Of a DNA stretch of 64,000 bases, positions 27,515 through 38,413 are shown piece after piece. A program made the position numbers and the translations under genes. The notes under the pieces were generated by a model. The model was not told the DNA's origin, did no database searches, and was given only the letters and a program-made list of their open reading frames with translations. Each line of letters opens with the position of its first letter. Positions within the stretch are counted from its first letter, which is position 1. Source of the stretch: Parabacteroides sp. TM07-1AC (GTDB taxonomy: Bacteria > Bacteroidota > Bacteroidia > Bacteroidales > Tannerellaceae); contig NZ_QUKD01000002.1 of NCBI RefSeq assembly GCF_003480915.1, forward strand, positions 426,081-490,080, given 5' to 3'.

Positions 27515-29089
27515 TCAGCTCTTCTTTGCCAGTTCCGATTCGATCGGGTCGTCGTATTGTTTCTGCAGCTTGTGAAGTTCGTCCATCAACTGCTTGGTTA
27601 CTTCTTCCGTACCCGGTTTGTTATAGAGGTTATTCATCTCCATCGGGTCGTTTTGCAGATCATACAATTCCCATACATCGATATCGTCGTAGAAATGCAT
27701 TAACTTATAACGATCCGTACGTACTCCGTAATGACGTTTTACCATATGTTCCGCAGGGAATTCGTAATAATGGTAATACAAAGAGGTACGCCAGTCTTTC
27801 GGATGTTCGCCTTTCAGCAACGGCAGATAAGAATCGCCCTGGATATCTTCCGGTATCGGAGCACCGGCCAGTTCCAGGAAAGTAGCAGCATGGTCGATAT
27901 TCTGAACCATTTCAGGTATATCACCCTTTATTCCACCCGGATAGCGAACCAGCATCGGTGTACGGAAAGATTCTTCATACATGAAACGTTTGTCGAACCA
28001 GCCATGTTCACCCATATAGAAGCCCTGATCTGAAGTATAAACAATGATCGTATTATCCAGCATGTCGTTCTTTTCCAGGTAATCCAGTACGCGGCCCACA
28101 TTGCGATCTACAGAATGGATCACACGAATATAGTCGAGCATATACTGCTGGTATTTCCACTCTGCCAACGCTTTACCGGAAAGTTTCTTTTCCTTGAACT
28201 CCTTGATGATAGGATCGTAATGTTTATCCCAGGCAGCCTTTTGTTCAGCATTGAGCTTGTTGTACATTGCACGGCCGGCCTTTTCCAGTCCCGGATTAGA
28301 ATGGATCTCATTCTCTTTGTCGGCCAGCTTCAGGTCATAGACAAGATCCATATCCTTGATGATGCTCATTTCCTGTTGGGAAGCAGCGATTCTGCCTTCA
28401 TACTTGTCATAGAATGTTTCCGGAATAGGAAAAACAACGTCCTTATACAACTCCAGGTCGCAAGTATCGGGCATCCAGGTACGGTGCGGAGCCTTGTGAT
28501 GCAGGAGCAGGCAGAACGGTTTCTCCTTATCCCTCTTTTGATCCAGCCAGTCGATTGCCAGATCGGTCGTTATATTGGTGGCGTATCCTTCAATTTGTTT
28601 CTTCTCACCGTTGTCGATGAAATACGGATTGTAATAGTCTCCCTGTCCGGTCAGGATATTCCAATAGTCAAATCCGGTCGGATCGGAAGTAAGGTGCCAT
28701 TTACCTACGACAGCAGTCTGGTAACCAGCTTGTTTCAACAGTTTAGGGAACGTCTGCTGTGCACCGTCGAAAGTATGTGTGTTGTCGGTAAAGCCATTTT
28801 TATGGCTATGCTTACCGGTCAGCAAACAAGCACGGCTCGGGCCGCTTAACGAGTTGGCAACAAAGCTGTTGGTAAAACGGACCCCTTCTTTGGCGATACG
28901 GTCAATATTAGGTGTCTCGATGAACCGGTTATCGTACGCACTAATCGTTTGGTACGAATGGTCATCACACATGATGTAGAGGATGTTCATCGGCTTTTTG
29001 TTCTCCTCTTTCTCCTTGCAGGAGGGCAGCGATGCCAACATCGCTGCTCCTGTTAAAGAAAATAATACTGTAGATCTAACGTTTTTCAT
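27515..29089 (-). CDS. Ser-type S1 sulfatase lipoprotein
   Basis: A 524-residue exported sulfatase that removes sulfate from a glycan. A lipobox-like LPSC ends the signal (Cys24), so it is probably membrane-anchored. Metal-binding CDDHS (Asp42-Asp43) comes first. The active-site signature S-G-P-S-R at 82-86 carries Ser82, which must be oxidised to formylglycine by an anSME not encoded in this window. Then come GKWHLTS, HHKAPHRTW and TSDQGFYMGEHGWFDKRFMYEES. The sequence is closest in character to N-acetylglucosamine-6-sulfatase/mucin-desulfating types; the exact subfamily is unsure. It is the third gene of a SusC-SusD operon, which implies a sulfated glycan substrate. Confidence 0.92.
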   Translation of the reverse strand: MKNVRSTVLFSLTGAAMLASLPSCKEKEENKKPMNILYIMCDDHSYQTISAYDNRFIETPNIDRIAKEGVRFTNSFVANSLSGPSRACLLTGKHSHKNGFTDNTHTFDGAQQTFPKLLKQAGYQTAVVGKWHLTSDPTGFDYWNILTGQGDYYNPYFIDNGEKKQIEGYATNITTDLAIDWLDQKRDKEKPFCLLLHHKAPHRTWMPDTCDLELYKDVVFPIPETFYDKYEGRIAASQQEMSIIKDMDLVYDLKLADKENEIHSNPGLEKAGRAMYNKLNAEQKAAWDKHYDPIIKEFKEKKLSGKALAEWKYQQYMLDYIRVIHSVDRNVGRVLDYLEKNDMLDNTIIVYTSDQGFYMGEHGWFDKRFMYEESFRTPMLVRYPGGIKGDIPEMVQNIDHAATFLELAGAPIPEDIQGDSYLPLLKGEHPKDWRTSLYYHYYEFPAEHMVKRHYGVRTDRYKLMHFYDDIDVWELYDLQNDPMEMNNLYNKPGTEEVTKQLMDELHKLQKQYDDPIESELAKKS

Positions 29090-29112
29090 ATATCTTGCTT
29101 ATATAAATGAGT

Positions 29113-30945
29113 TTACCACCCTGGGTTCTGTTCCCATTTACCTCCTGTCAGCGACAGCATACGAGGTTGAATAGGTAACAGATAGTCGCGACCGACATTA
29201 AACTTCCATCCTTGCTCGTAACCGGCCGGATTGCTGGGCACTACATAACGTAAAGCATCACCCGGCTTTCCTGTCAGATAAAGATTATTTCCGGAAGGCT
29301 GGTCATACACCAGCTTACCATCAAACTCCGGATGATTCTGCAAGTTGCTTCCTACAAAAAGAGCACCTTTCGCCCACTTACCGACAATCAGTTCATCGGC
29401 AGCAGCCCAACGCAGGATATCTTCCAGACGACGGCCTTCACAAGCTTTTTCAATACGGCGTTCACGGCGCACAGCCTGAATATATTTATTCAAATGACGG
29501 AAAGGATAATCGGATTCCTGATTATATTCCCGATCAAAGTCAACGGCAGGCATACCAACACGGTCACGCAACGGTTGCAAAGCTACGATAATATTTTGAG
29601 AATTGGCAGCTCCATCCAATTCAGCCATCGCTTCTGCGTAATTTAACAGGATATCGGCATAACGGAACTGAATAGCAGGCGTTGCCCCCTTAAATTCTGC
29701 ATCCAGACTACCGGTATAATCGATCTGCACATGCTTCAATAAAGAATAACCGGTCATGTTCTGGTTATAGGCAGAGGAACCGATCAGCGGCGGAACCACG
29801 TAATATGGAGGTGCATCGTCCGGACGAAGTTGCTGTCCCGGTGCACAAATGGTTTGTACCAGACGCGGGTCGCGAACGGTTGGCAATAGTTCGTTTCCGA
29901 ATACCTTCTTAGATTCTATCAGTGCATTACCCACAAAAGGCTTTCCGTCGATAGTCAGGTAATCGTCTACCAATGAAGCTGTCACGCCGACACCTCCGCC
30001 ACCCTGGTTCAGGTAACGGTTCACGTTGTTTCCGATCTGGTCGCCGTCATACATCTTAAACCAGAGGACTTCCGGGTTACCGGATAAATCTGTTGTCTGG
30101 AACATCTGACGGTAATCGTTCGTCGTATTTCCGGTTGTATAAATCTTCCATACACCACGATCCATCACCTCTTTGGCAGCAGCTATGGCTTGTGTGAAAT
30201 AACTCTTTATCTTTTCGTCCGTTACCGAAGGATCATAAAACTTATCCCCCTTTGCTTTGTGATATTTCTCCCAGGTTCCTTCAAACAAGGCGACTTCGCT
30301 CTTCAGGGCACGGGCTACGTCTCTGTGCACACGCATCGAGCCACTGTTATTCTGTTCGTTCAGATAAAAGATCGCCTTATCCAGATCCGCCAGGATACTG
30401 TCGGCTACGACCGTACGACTGTCGCGGGGAAGTTGCATGGCACCTTCGTCCGGATCGAGCGGCGTGCTGACCCATGTCAGGGGACCATAATTCACAAACA
30501 TCTGATAATAATACCAGGCACGGAAATAGTAGGCTTCACCTACATACTGGTTATACTCCGAGGTTCCCTCTTCTGCGCAGTTACCTAAGTTATTAAGTAA
30601 AAAGTTCAGATTACGGATACCTGTATAGTTCGACAACTTGGAAGCTCCGCTCAATGTGGTCTCCCCGGCCAGACGGGAACTTACCGAGCTGGACGACATA
30701 TTATCACTGTGTGTATCATACCCGGCAATATTACCACCTCCACCGGCACCGAAATCCTGCGCACGCAGGCCGCTACCATAAGCTGCACCTGTCTGGTAGA
30801 ACTGATCCAGGTAGTTTCTCATTTCGCCGGTACTGTTGAAAGGCTGTGCAGTAGAAAGCACACCTTCCGGCATTTTATCTAAATCAAAGCAAGATGTAAG
30901 GCTGAAAGCCAGGATCAAGCCTAAAAATATATTTCTTTTTTTCAT
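29113..30945 (-). CDS. SusD/RagB family glycan-binding lipoprotein
   Basis: A 610-residue surface lipoprotein with lipobox LTSC (Cys19). It has typical SusD features: the N-terminal segment LDKMPEGVLSTAQPF, the TPR-like VGEAYYFRAWYYYQMFVNYG, and the C-terminal IQFRYADILLNYAEAMAEL, RRERRIEKACEGRRLEDILRW and YLLPIQPRMLSLTGG...QNPGW. It lies 12 bases after the SusC partner and 23 before the sulfatase, in one operon. It captures the glycan at the cell surface. Confidence 0.95.
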   Translation of the reverse strand: MKKRNIFLGLILAFSLTSCFDLDKMPEGVLSTAQPFNSTGEMRNYLDQFYQTGAAYGSGLRAQDFGAGGGGNIAGYDTHSDNMSSSSVSSRLAGETTLSGASKLSNYTGIRNLNFLLNNLGNCAEEGTSEYNQYVGEAYYFRAWYYYQMFVNYGPLTWVSTPLDPDEGAMQLPRDSRTVVADSILADLDKAIFYLNEQNNSGSMRVHRDVARALKSEVALFEGTWEKYHKAKGDKFYDPSVTDEKIKSYFTQAIAAAKEVMDRGVWKIYTTGNTTNDYRQMFQTTDLSGNPEVLWFKMYDGDQIGNNVNRYLNQGGGGVGVTASLVDDYLTIDGKPFVGNALIESKKVFGNELLPTVRDPRLVQTICAPGQQLRPDDAPPYYVVPPLIGSSAYNQNMTGYSLLKHVQIDYTGSLDAEFKGATPAIQFRYADILLNYAEAMAELDGAANSQNIIVALQPLRDRVGMPAVDFDREYNQESDYPFRHLNKYIQAVRRERRIEKACEGRRLEDILRWAAADELIVGKWAKGALFVGSNLQNHPEFDGKLVYDQPSGNNLYLTGKPGDALRYVVPSNPAGYEQGWKFNVGRDYLLPIQPRMLSLTGGKWEQNPGW

Positions 30946-30957
30946 AAGATCTCTAAA

Positions 30958-33900
30958 TTATAAGTTAACAACTAAACCCACAGATATTACCCGGTTCATC
31001 GGATAGTTCTTACCACCTTCACTGGTATAATCATTCTTTGTATAGATCGCTTCCGGATCATACATGCCTTTCAACTTTGTAAAAGTCAATAAGTTCTCAC
31101 CGGAGAAGAATACCTGCGCCTTCTGCAAACCGACTTTGTTCGTCCAGATTGCAGGAAGGTCATAGCTTACTGTCAGGTTTTTCAGACGGCAATACGCACC
31201 GCTCTGAATATACCGATCGCTGGTCGTCATCGTTTTATCACGGAACGGTACAACGCCACCTGCCGTATGGATATAGGGCTTCGGATAGTAAGCACCCGGA
31301 TTCGATTCACTCCAGTAATCCAGATGTTCCTTGAACACAGTTACCTGTGCATACGGACCGCTTCCCCAGAAATAAGCACCTGTTCCCGGATTCCAGTCAC
31401 GTTTGCCTACACCCTGGAACATCATGCTCAGGCTTATGCCCTTCCAACTGATAGAACCGTTCACTGTATATTGATAACGCGGGGTCGTATTACCGATCAC
31501 CGTCATATCGCCCATATCATCCAATGTGTTGGTTCCTTTGTTAACTTTATTGTCGCCATTCAGGTCGCGATACTTCACATCGCCCGGTGTCCAGGGACGT
31601 CCGCTGATAAACGACATATCATATTTCTCATTATAAGCGTCGGCTTCTTCCTGTGTCTGTATCAGACCGTCGGCACGATAACCCCAGATTTCACCCACTT
31701 TCTTACCTGTATACCAATTGTCATTCGGGTTCGTTCCGGTCGGGTTAGCATATTCGGTCACTTCTGAAGTGGCATCGGAGATTGAACCGCCGATAGTATA
31801 TAGAATATCACCGTTGATTTGTCCGCGATAATTCAAAGCCAACTCCCACCCCCGGTTACGCATACGTGCATTATTTGTTTTAGGAGCATCGGCTCCGAAG
31901 AAATCAGGGAAGTCGACACCAGGGCCTAACATATCTTTCGTATCGCGCTGGAAAATGTCGAACGTACCGGTCAAAGAGTTTCCTAAGAAACCGAAATCGA
32001 TACCGATATTCTTACTTTCCACTTTCTCCCAGGTTGTATTCGGATTTACTACACCCGGCGCTTTTGTAAAGATATGGCGTCCGTCGGAGAAGATATAATT
32101 ACCTAAACCGTTGTTCAAAGACATGGTTGCCGCAAAAGTATAGAGGGCAGCACCTGCCTGATTACCCAGCAAACCATAAGAACCACGTAGTTTCAGGTTA
32201 GACAACACATCTGTAACAGAGCTCATAAACTCTTCACGCGTGATATTCCATCCCAGCGATACGGAAGGGAAGAATCCCCAGCGGTTGCCGGAAGCGAAAC
32301 GGGAAGAACCGTCGTAACGACCGTTCACTTCAACCAGGTAACGACCATCGTAATCATAATTGATACGTCCGAAGAAACCACGGGTAGCCCAGCCGTTACG
32401 AGTATCGACAACGGTCTTGTCGCCTGTTCCCATTCCCACGTTCGGGTTGCTGGTTGAATATAATCCTGTAATGGAGTTCTTCATCAGGCTATAGTCATAA
32501 TCTTCTTCCTGGAAACCAGCCATTACAGTAAAGTTATGCTTTTCAGCAATGCTGAAAAGGTAATTTGTGTACAAATTGATCGACTGATAACGTGAGCGGT
32601 CATAGCTGCGGGTAAATTTACCATCAGGCGACATACCTAACTCCGAGCGTACCCCTTTAGAAGTACTCACACCGTCGGCTCCATAAATAAGCGGGCTGAC
32701 GTTCAGGGCTTCATATTCCTTGTTACCCATTTTATACGTATAGTCGAAGAAGATAAACCAGTTCTTCATCGGCTGGATTTCCAGACCGGCGGTAAGGTTC
32801 ATATTATCACGCTGTGTATTCGTATAAGTACCGCTCTGCAGGTACGGGATCATTGTCAGCTCCGTAAAGTTTCCGTTCGGGTCGATCGGCGAAACCGTCG
32901 GGCGGAAACGTGCCAGCGAATGATAGAAACCTTCGCTAATACCGCCGTCACCGAACGGGGTATTCTGGTCGGAGTGCATGAATTTGGAATTTACTTTCAA
33001 CTTCATCCAGCTGGTCAGCTGTGAAGTGATATTAGCCGCAAAGTTATAACGTTTATAATCCATGTCGGCATAACGAAGGATACCGTCTTCCGAATAATAT
33101 CCTCCTGAGATATAATATTGTGCCGCTTTACCGCCACCGCTCAGGCTGATGTTATGATTCTGCTTGAAAGCCCAGTTCTTATAATGCAGATCAAAATAGT
33201 TCACATTACCTACTCCTGACTCCGAGTTTTCGAAAGCCGGGTTCATATTAGCGTTGGCAGGCAGTTCGAACCATGGATTTACGCTGCTCGGATCATTAAT
33301 ATACTGTTGCAGCAGACCTAGTTTCTCGTCACTGTACAAACGTGGTGAACCTGCATTTGTAACACCCGCATTCCAGTATTGAGCAAAATCGTACGAATTA
33401 ACCATATCCGGCAATACTGTCGGCGAACTCCAACCTACCGTTCCCTGGTAATTGATACGCATTTTACCTTCTTCCCCTTTCTTGGTAGTCACCAGGATCA
33501 CCCCGTAAGCTGCACGCGCACCGTAGATAGCACAAGCCGCCGCATCCTTCAATACCGATATGTTTTCAATATCGCTGGGGTTCACATCCGAAAGGCTCAT
33601 TTCCACACCGTCCACCAAGATATAAGGTGCAGCGTTATTGTCAAGGTTTCCTTGTCCACGCAATGTCAAAGTACCGGTACCTCCGGGACGACCGCCACTG
33701 GAATTGCTAACCAGCAACCCCGGCACCATTCCCTGCAGACTCTGCACAGCATCAGCTACCGGACGAAGCTCCAGCGCCTCGCCTTTCACCGAAGAAACCG
33801 AACCGGTCAGATTCACTTTCTTCTGTACACCATAGCCTACCACTACTACTTCGTTTATATCCACTGCGTCACTAAGCATTTTAATAGTTAAACTAGTCAT

Positions 33901-34155
33901 ATTTCCTTTCACCAGAATTTCCTGGGGAATCATACCGATATAGGATATCAGTAACGTTTGTCCGGGCGATACAGAAAGCGTGAAGCGACCTTCCGCATCT
34001 GCAATCGTACCACTCTGTGAATCTTTCACCTGAATGGCGGCCCCGGCCAAGGGTTCCGATGTTGCCTCTTCGATAACAACACCACTCACATTTTGCTGCG
34101 CATAAACTGCACAACAGAATAACATCAGTAACAATGTTACAAGGGATTTTTTCAT
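30958..34155 (-). CDS. SusC/RagA TonB-dependent transporter
   Basis: About 1065 residues. I chose ATG 34155, which gives a clean signal peptide (MKKSLVTLLLMLFCCAVYAQ); the frame runs further up to 34227 without a signal. A carboxypeptidase-regulatory-like domain (VSGVVIEEATSEPLAGAAIQV) is followed by the plug (DEVVVVGYGVQKK, AIYGARAAYGVILVTTKKG) and the barrel. No STN domain is present, which fits control by the divergent hybrid two-component regulator rather than by a sigma/FecR pair. It imports oligosaccharides using TonB energy. Confidence 0.95.
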   Translation of the reverse strand: MKKSLVTLLLMLFCCAVYAQQNVSGVVIEEATSEPLAGAAIQVKDSQSGTIADAEGRFTLSVSPGQTLLISYIGMIPQEILVKGNMTSLTIKMLSDAVDINEVVVVGYGVQKKVNLTGSVSSVKGEALELRPVADAVQSLQGMVPGLLVSNSSGGRPGGTGTLTLRGQGNLDNNAAPYILVDGVEMSLSDVNPSDIENISVLKDAAACAIYGARAAYGVILVTTKKGEEGKMRINYQGTVGWSSPTVLPDMVNSYDFAQYWNAGVTNAGSPRLYSDEKLGLLQQYINDPSSVNPWFELPANANMNPAFENSESGVGNVNYFDLHYKNWAFKQNHNISLSGGGKAAQYYISGGYYSEDGILRYADMDYKRYNFAANITSQLTSWMKLKVNSKFMHSDQNTPFGDGGISEGFYHSLARFRPTVSPIDPNGNFTELTMIPYLQSGTYTNTQRDNMNLTAGLEIQPMKNWFIFFDYTYKMGNKEYEALNVSPLIYGADGVSTSKGVRSELGMSPDGKFTRSYDRSRYQSINLYTNYLFSIAEKHNFTVMAGFQEEDYDYSLMKNSITGLYSTSNPNVGMGTGDKTVVDTRNGWATRGFFGRINYDYDGRYLVEVNGRYDGSSRFASGNRWGFFPSVSLGWNITREEFMSSVTDVLSNLKLRGSYGLLGNQAGAALYTFAATMSLNNGLGNYIFSDGRHIFTKAPGVVNPNTTWEKVESKNIGIDFGFLGNSLTGTFDIFQRDTKDMLGPGVDFPDFFGADAPKTNNARMRNRGWELALNYRGQINGDILYTIGGSISDATSEVTEYANPTGTNPNDNWYTGKKVGEIWGYRADGLIQTQEEADAYNEKYDMSFISGRPWTPGDVKYRDLNGDNKVNKGTNTLDDMGDMTVIGNTTPRYQYTVNGSISWKGISLSMMFQGVGKRDWNPGTGAYFWGSGPYAQVTVFKEHLDYWSESNPGAYYPKPYIHTAGGVVPFRDKTMTTSDRYIQSGAYCRLKNLTVSYDLPAIWTNKVGLQKAQVFFSGENLLTFTKLKGMYDPEAIYTKNDYTSEGGKNYPMNRVISVGLVVNL

Positions 34156-34398
34156 AAAATCTAATTTTAAATGATAATAAAATAAAGTTCTCAAGACAAA
34201 TAAAGAATAGTGGTCATTCCACTCCAAAAATAACTCAACTCATAACTCACTCCATTAGCGGCCTTCATTAGTTAATAATTGCAAAGGCAAAGTTGCATTT
34301 TCCGTCCTGCTCCGGTGTCAACAAATGTACTTTTCATGTCAAAAACCATCCTAAAGTTCTGATTATGCCGAATACTTTCATCTTTGGACATGTTTTAG

Positions 34399-34406
34399 TA
34401 CATTTG
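34399..34406 (+). promoter_or_regulatory. -7 element of the hybrid two-component regulator
   Basis: TACATTTG matches TAnnTTTG, 21 bases before ATG 34428. It argues against the longer reading frame starting at 34293. Confidence 0.6.
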
Positions 34407-34427
34407 CGGATATTAGAATGGAATACG

Positions 34428-37400
34428 ATGGGAAACAACTCTATTTTTAGGATATTATACATTTTGTTCTTGTTTTTCACCTGCATCGGTTATGGACGGG
34501 GGGCCAATCCCAGCTACTATTTCCAGCAGTTGGGTCTCGACAAAGGACTGTCGCAAACTACCGTCCATTGTATCCTGGCTGATAACAAAGGATTAATATG
34601 GATCGGCACTGCTTCCGGTCTGAACTGTTTCGACCGGTATGATATGAAAAGTTATTACCATGAAAAGGACAATCCAAACTCTCTACCCGGAAATACCATC
34701 TATTTCATTGCAGAAGATTCTGTCAACAATATATGGATTTCGACCAATAACGGATTGACCCTATACGATAAAAGCAGTGACTCGTTTCGCCCCCTATTAT
34801 TCGAAGGCAAACCAATCCTGTCGAACTCATTTTATCCGCTTTCCGGCTCCATCCTGTTTACAACCAACGACGGACTATTCTCTTATGATTATAAAAAGAA
34901 GACATTCAGTAAAAGACAGATTCTATCGAAAGATTCCTCCAATTTTTCTCCCCATTATATAAAACGCTGGGATAAAGAAGAATTACTCCTTATTTCCATT
35001 AGTAAAGGAGTCCTCAGATATAATCCGGTTTCCGGACAGATATCCGACACAAACTATCCGGTTCAGAAAAATTTGAACGCGGCTTACCTGGACAGCAAGA
35101 AAAGACTTTATCTCTCTACCTATAACAAAGGTTTTGTCTGCTACGCCCCAAACGGAAAAAAACTTTACGATATCCATGCGGAAAACTCCAAACTAAACAC
35201 GAACCTGGTCCTCGATTTCATGGAGATAAACAATAAACTTTGGATCACGACCGACGGAGGAGGCATCAATATCATGGATATGGATCATCCTTCCGATATT
35301 ACCGCTATCATGCATACGCCGGGAGACATGAGTACTCTGCCGGTAAACTCCGTCAAATGTATTTATAAAGACAAACAGGAAAATATCTGGGTAGGTACCG
35401 TACGGGGCGGCATGATCGGCATCAAGGAGGTTTTCATGAAAACATATAAAGATGTACCCCGTAACAACACCAACGGACTGAGTGATATATCGGTCAGCAG
35501 TATCCACGAAGACAAGAAAGGACGTTTATGGCTGGGCACGGACGGAGGCGGTATTAACCAGTACAATCCCTACACCGATACGTTCAAACACTATCCGGCT
35601 ACTTACGGGGATAAAATCGTATCCATTACCGATTATTCCGATTCCGAATTACTTGTATCACTCTATACAAAAGGTCTTTACCTATTCAACAAAGAAACAG
35701 GACGCTATAGCCGTCCTTTCTATGTCATCAACGAAGCTACCACAATCGACCAGTTCCATAGCGGCAATGCTTCGATGGCTTACCGGATCACAGACGAGTG
35801 GTCTTATTACCTCGGTAAAAACGCCATCACCCATAATCACCGGACAGGCAAATACTCGTTCCTCAAAATCGACGGAGGCAGGTTAGCCACCGGGCCGATG
35901 AAGATGGTTTGTACCGACGACCAATCGGCTTTTATCATTCAAAGCAATAAACTGTATGAGGCTCACCATGGCAACGATACCTTATATACGCTTCTCAGCA
36001 TAGGGGAACATGAAGCCATCAAGGCGGTTGCCCGCGATAAAAACGGTATCTTTTGGATCGGGACGGAATATGGCTTCGGCTATTTCGATTCAAAGACCAG
36101 GGTATTCACCAAGATCGAGACCAAACTCTTCAACAGTGTCTCTACCTTGCTGTTGGACGATCAGGACAGACTTTGGATCGGTGCGCGTAATATGTTATTC
36201 TCGTACGACCTGAAAAAGAAACGGTTTGCATCCTGGGGAGAGTCGGACGGCTATACCACGAATGAGTTTATTTATAAATATCAAGTCTCTTCCATTTCCG
36301 ACTACATCTATCTGGGAGGAGCTTCCGGATTGCTTCGTATCAATAAAAACATATCTACCAAAGAAGAACCTTTACCGGAAATAAGGCTGATGGATGTCCT
36401 GCTGAACGGTAATTCATGTATCGACCAGTTGGAATCCAGTGGAAATAACCGGATAACCATTCCTCATACACACAGCTCGATAGAAATAAAAGTAATCTCT
36501 ATGGAGAAAGATGTGTTCAGGAACAAACTATACCGTTACATGATCAACGGTACGGATAATCAATATACTGAAACATACAATCATATCCTTTCCCTACGCA
36601 TGCTGGCACCCGGTGATTACTCCATCCTGGTTTCCTGTAACTCAAAAAGCGGGGAATGGAGTGAACCGACCGAAGTGCTTCATATCACAGTCACTCCACC
36701 CTGGTATCAGCGTCCTTATGTTTTTGTCCTTTTTATTATTCTGCTGACCCTGATGCTCTTTTGGTTCGACCACGTATCACGCCGGCGCAGAAACAGAAAA
36801 ATGCAGTGGCAAATGAAAGAACATGCCAGCAGGATCAATGAAGAGAAAGTGCACTTCCTTATTAATATAAGCCATGAACTTCGCACGCCGCTCACGCTGA
36901 TCTATGCCCCGTTGAAAAGAATACTCGACAAAAAAGGGTGGAACGATCCGGAAAACATGAAAGGACAATTGTCCGGCATATACAAACAGGTGCTGGATAT
37001 GCGAAATACCATCAATATGGTACTGGACATGAATAGCCTGAAAGAGACAAAGACGGCTTTGCACAAGACACCTCACCAGCTCAACGAATGGATCATTTCC
37101 GTTGCGAAAGATTTTGAAAGTGAACTGGAAGCACGCCATATCCGGATAGAATACCGACTGGACGAGAATATTCATCAGGTCACATTCGACGGAGCCAAAT
37201 GTACCACCGTCTTATCCAATCTTCTGATGAATGCCTTGAAGTTCAGTTCGCCCGATACGACAATCACGATTACCAGCAAACTGGAAGACGGCAAAGCCCG
37301 TATCAGTGTGGCCGACCAGGGTATCGGTCTGGGTAATCTGGATGCGAACAAACTTTTCACACGCTACTATCAGGGGAATCATGAGCAATCAGGAAGCGGT

Positions 37401-38378
37401 ATCGGTCTCTCTTTTGCCAAGCTATTGATAGAGAAGCATAACGGAAGCATCGGAGCAATGAACAATGCCGACGGAGGTGCGACTTTCTTCTTTGAACTTC
37501 CGATAGACGGAACTAGCGAGGAACAGACAGACGAAGAGAGCCTTCAGGATATATGGTCCCCCGCTGAAACATCATCCGAGTCCGAAACGTTCTCTACCAA
37601 TAATTATTCCATCATCATCGTAGAGGACAAAAAGGAATTAAGTTCTTTCCTGAAAGAAGCATTGCTCGATTCTTTCAAAAACATCTATGTAGCCGGCGAT
37701 GGAGAGGAAGCGCTCGAAATAATCAACCAAAAGCATCCGGATATCATCGTCAGCGACATCATGATGCCGAAGATGAACGGATATGAGTTATGCAAAAGGA
37801 TCAAGGAAGACATGGCGACCAGCCATATTCCGGTGATACTGCTCACGGCAAGAGGTGACCTCGACAGTACGACGCTGGGATACAAACTCGGGGCTGATGC
37901 TTACCTTGCCAAGCCGTTCGATATGGAACTGTTGCTGGCTATTATCGTCAACCAGCTAAAGAACAGGGAGGCGATCAAACAGAAATACAAAGAGAGCCAT
38001 CTGCATCTGGCGGAAGCGATCCCGGCACAGACCAATAACCTGGATGAAGAATTCATGCTGAAACTGAATAAGCTGATCCATGACAATATATCTTCCCGTG
38101 AACTGGATGTCAAGTTCCTGACTACTCAAATGGGAATGAGCCGCACGCCGCTTTATGCCAAACTAAAGGCGCTGACCAATATGGGAGTAAATGATTATAT
38201 CAATATGATCCGTATTGAAAAGGCTTCACTGTTATTGCTCCATTCAACGATGAATATCACAGAAATATCCGAAGCCGTAGGATTTGAATACCCCCGTCAT
38301 TTCAGCACGATGTTCAAACAGATCAAAGGAATGCCCCCATCGCAATACCGAAATAATGCAGAGGCAGGAAAAGGGTAG
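34428..38378 (+). CDS. hybrid two-component system regulator (HTCS)
   Basis: A 1316-residue one-protein sensor and regulator. A signal anchor (about 1-25) is followed by a periplasmic two-propeller sensor of repeated Reg_prop units (GLIWIGTASGLNCFD, NNIWISTNNGLTLYD, GRLWLGTDGGGINQY), a Y_Y_Y domain (about 670-755) and a membrane segment (about 763-782). A histidine kinase follows with HisKA motif INISHELRTPLTL (phospho-His816) and ATPase boxes LLMNALKFS, DQGIGLG and GSGIGLSFA. A receiver domain (IIIVEDKKE, phospho-Asp1110 in VSDIMMPKMNG) and an AraC-type helix-turn-helix (about 1215-1308) complete it. It should sense the imported sugar and activate the divergent SusC-SusD-sulfatase operon. 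The start was chosen from the -7 element. Confidence 0.95.
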   Translation: MGNNSIFRILYILFLFFTCIGYGRGANPSYYFQQLGLDKGLSQTTVHCILADNKGLIWIGTASGLNCFDRYDMKSYYHEKDNPNSLPGNTIYFIAEDSVNNIWISTNNGLTLYDKSSDSFRPLLFEGKPILSNSFYPLSGSILFTTNDGLFSYDYKKKTFSKRQILSKDSSNFSPHYIKRWDKEELLLISISKGVLRYNPVSGQISDTNYPVQKNLNAAYLDSKKRLYLSTYNKGFVCYAPNGKKLYDIHAENSKLNTNLVLDFMEINNKLWITTDGGGINIMDMDHPSDITAIMHTPGDMSTLPVNSVKCIYKDKQENIWVGTVRGGMIGIKEVFMKTYKDVPRNNTNGLSDISVSSIHEDKKGRLWLGTDGGGINQYNPYTDTFKHYPATYGDKIVSITDYSDSELLVSLYTKGLYLFNKETGRYSRPFYVINEATTIDQFHSGNASMAYRITDEWSYYLGKNAITHNHRTGKYSFLKIDGGRLATGPMKMVCTDDQSAFIIQSNKLYEAHHGNDTLYTLLSIGEHEAIKAVARDKNGIFWIGTEYGFGYFDSKTRVFTKIETKLFNSVSTLLLDDQDRLWIGARNMLFSYDLKKKRFASWGESDGYTTNEFIYKYQVSSISDYIYLGGASGLLRINKNISTKEEPLPEIRLMDVLLNGNSCIDQLESSGNNRITIPHTHSSIEIKVISMEKDVFRNKLYRYMINGTDNQYTETYNHILSLRMLAPGDYSILVSCNSKSGEWSEPTEVLHITVTPPWYQRPYVFVLFIILLTLMLFWFDHVSRRRRNRKMQWQMKEHASRINEEKVHFLINISHELRTPLTLIYAPLKRILDKKGWNDPENMKGQLSGIYKQVLDMRNTINMVLDMNSLKETKTALHKTPHQLNEWIISVAKDFESELEARHIRIEYRLDENIHQVTFDGAKCTTVLSNLLMNALKFSSPDTTITITSKLEDGKARISVADQGIGLGNLDANKLFTRYYQGNHEQSGSGIGLSFAKLLIEKHNGSIGAMNNADGGATFFFELPIDGTSEEQTDEESLQDIWSPAETSSESETFSTNNYSIIIVEDKKELSSFLKEALLDSFKNIYVAGDGEEALEIINQKHPDIIVSDIMMPKMNGYELCKRIKEDMATSHIPVILLTARGDLDSTTLGYKLGADAYLAKPFDMELLLAIIVNQLKNREAIKQKYKESHLHLAEAIPAQTNNLDEEFMLKLNKLIHDNISSRELDVKFLTTQMGMSRTPLYAKLKALTNMGVNDYINMIRIEKASLLLLHSTMNITEISEAVGFEYPRHFSTMFKQIKGMPPSQYRNNAEAGKG

Positions 38379-38413
38379 ATTCAATATTTATCAAATTTGA
38401 ACCTATTCAGATC

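Noticed and set aside
34293..34427. longer N-terminus for the hybrid two-component regulator
   Set aside because: A perfect -7 element lies inside this extension, and the shorter start gives a proper signal anchor.
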